From contig CBDDOY010000001.1 of NCBI GenBank assembly GCA_965232165.1, positions 1,798,001-1,862,000 of the forward strand: a stretch of DNA of 64,000 nucleotides, in the 5' to 3' direction. The notes beneath the pieces were generated by a model, which made no database searches, had not been told where the DNA came from, and saw only the letters and a program-made list of their open reading frames with translations. The DNA comes from UBA2779 sp965232165 (lineage in GTDB: Bacteria > Spirochaetota > Spirochaetia > DSM-2461). A program made the translations under genes and the position numbers. Below are positions 63,578-64,000 of the stretch, piece after piece (within the stretch, counting starts at the first letter, position 1; each line of letters starts with the position of its first letter).

Positions 63578-64000
63578 ATGCGGTTTAAGTCCATGTTCTG
63601 GATTCTCAATGTATTAGTGCTTTTAGCCCTCTTGCTGGCTGCCCTGGCCTCACTGTTCTTCTTCGACAGGGTTTACGTAGCATTCTATTGGCAAAGAATG
63701 TGGGTGTTTACCACCTTTTTCGTCATCCTGATAGGATTTCTCGATTACTTCTTCATTCGGAACTGGCGGCTATTCGATCTATTGGGAAAAGAAGACTGGC
63801 CCGCCCTTCTTGCCTGCCTGGAGGAATACATCTATGTCAAAGGGAAACTCAACAGACAATACGCCAATCTGTTGATAAACACCGCCCTTTCGGTATCCAA
63901 TTTCAGTTCGGTGAGAAAACTGGAAAGCGAGGTGAGACATAAAAAGCCTGCCCTATTCCCCAGCCTTGGAGTGGCGCTCGGCATACCCTTGCTCATCGAG
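63578..64000 (+). CDS. Membrane protein, partial at window edge
   Basis: Open to the right edge (141 codons). ATG 63578 with CAGGAG upstream. Two N-terminal membrane helices (MFWILNVLVLLALLLAALASLFFF and VFTTFFVILIGFLDYFFI) precede a soluble helical part (WPALLACLEEYIYVKGKLNRQYANLLINTALSV) with a TPR-like look. A helical cytoplasmic or periplasmic domain of a spirochaete membrane protein is likely; function unknown. Confidence 0.65.
   Translation, partial: MRFKSMFWILNVLVLLALLLAALASLFFFDRVYVAFYWQRMWVFTTFFVILIGFLDYFFIRNWRLFDLLGKEDWPALLACLEEYIYVKGKLNRQYANLLINTALSVSNFSSVRKLESEVRHKKPALFPSLGVALGIPLLIE

Overview
The window looks like spirochaete chromosome, probably Treponema or a relative. It has a GreA fused to a very long N-terminal helical-repeat region as in treponemes, the run tig-clpP-clpX-lon, and several small secreted or membrane proteins of spirochaete type. 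It also holds the remnant of an integron in the 'reverse' orientation known from Treponema denticola. The backbone is moderate in GC. About 41.7-62.3 kb is visibly GC-richer and full of broken genes.

Layout. 1-5.9 kb: minus-strand genes (HEAT-like protein, GAF protein, three overlapping TPR/periplasmic proteins, rpe). 6.4-9.6 kb: small hypothetical and long greA. 10.0-10.4 kb: tRNA-His, -Arg, -Lys, a terminator, tRNA-Leu. 10.5-19 kb: tig, clpP, clpX, lon, a secreted protein, an NrnA-like DHH phosphoesterase and a TolC-like protein, many overlapping. 19.3-21.4 kb: an atypical sigma-like protein behind a sigma-54 promoter, rdgB, an RseC-like protein. 21.5-25.9 kb: IS3 fragment, a 204-bp tandem duplication, an attC-like site, a TraX-like cassette ORF, an intact IS1634-family element and the C-terminal remnant of an integron integrase. 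26-28 kb: pseudouridine synthase, small membrane protein, YggS. 28.1-31.5 kb: a 3.4-kb array of about 130-bp repeats. 31.6-34.8 kb: decayed IS and gene fragments. 34.8-37 kb: topB. 37.7-41.7 kb: arsR-arsP-thioredoxin operon with a readable promoter/operator, then a transposase and a decayed acr3.

41.7-62.4 kb is an accessory mosaic: monooxygenase-like and methyltransferase genes, excisionase-like HTH, aminoglycoside nucleotidyltransferase, serine-recombinase fragment, frameshifted hipA, an IS256 element with a 9-bp target duplication, XRE/type I methylase/specificity fragments, a STAND-type NTPase coupled to a 553-residue protein, a contractile-injection-system sheath fragment and tube gene, and a minus-strand run of DUF4332, conserved protein, two methyltransferases and two DUF262 proteins. 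One DUF262 gene carries a 16-base homopolymer. The mosaic ends at tRNA-Asn; beyond it lie an IS256 remnant and a membrane-protein gene cut by the window edge.

A short non-autonomous element (about 160 bp, inverted ends, 4-bp target duplications) is scattered in five good copies plus fragments. In three genes it supplies the stop codon and a foreign C-terminal tail. The strongest leads are the reverse-integron remnant, the poly-G tract in the DUF262 gene, the MITE family, the 3.4-kb repeat array and the sigma-54 promoter in front of a sigma-like gene. Start sites were re-chosen where a good ribosome binding site favours an internal ATG. All family assignments were made by eye, without database searches.
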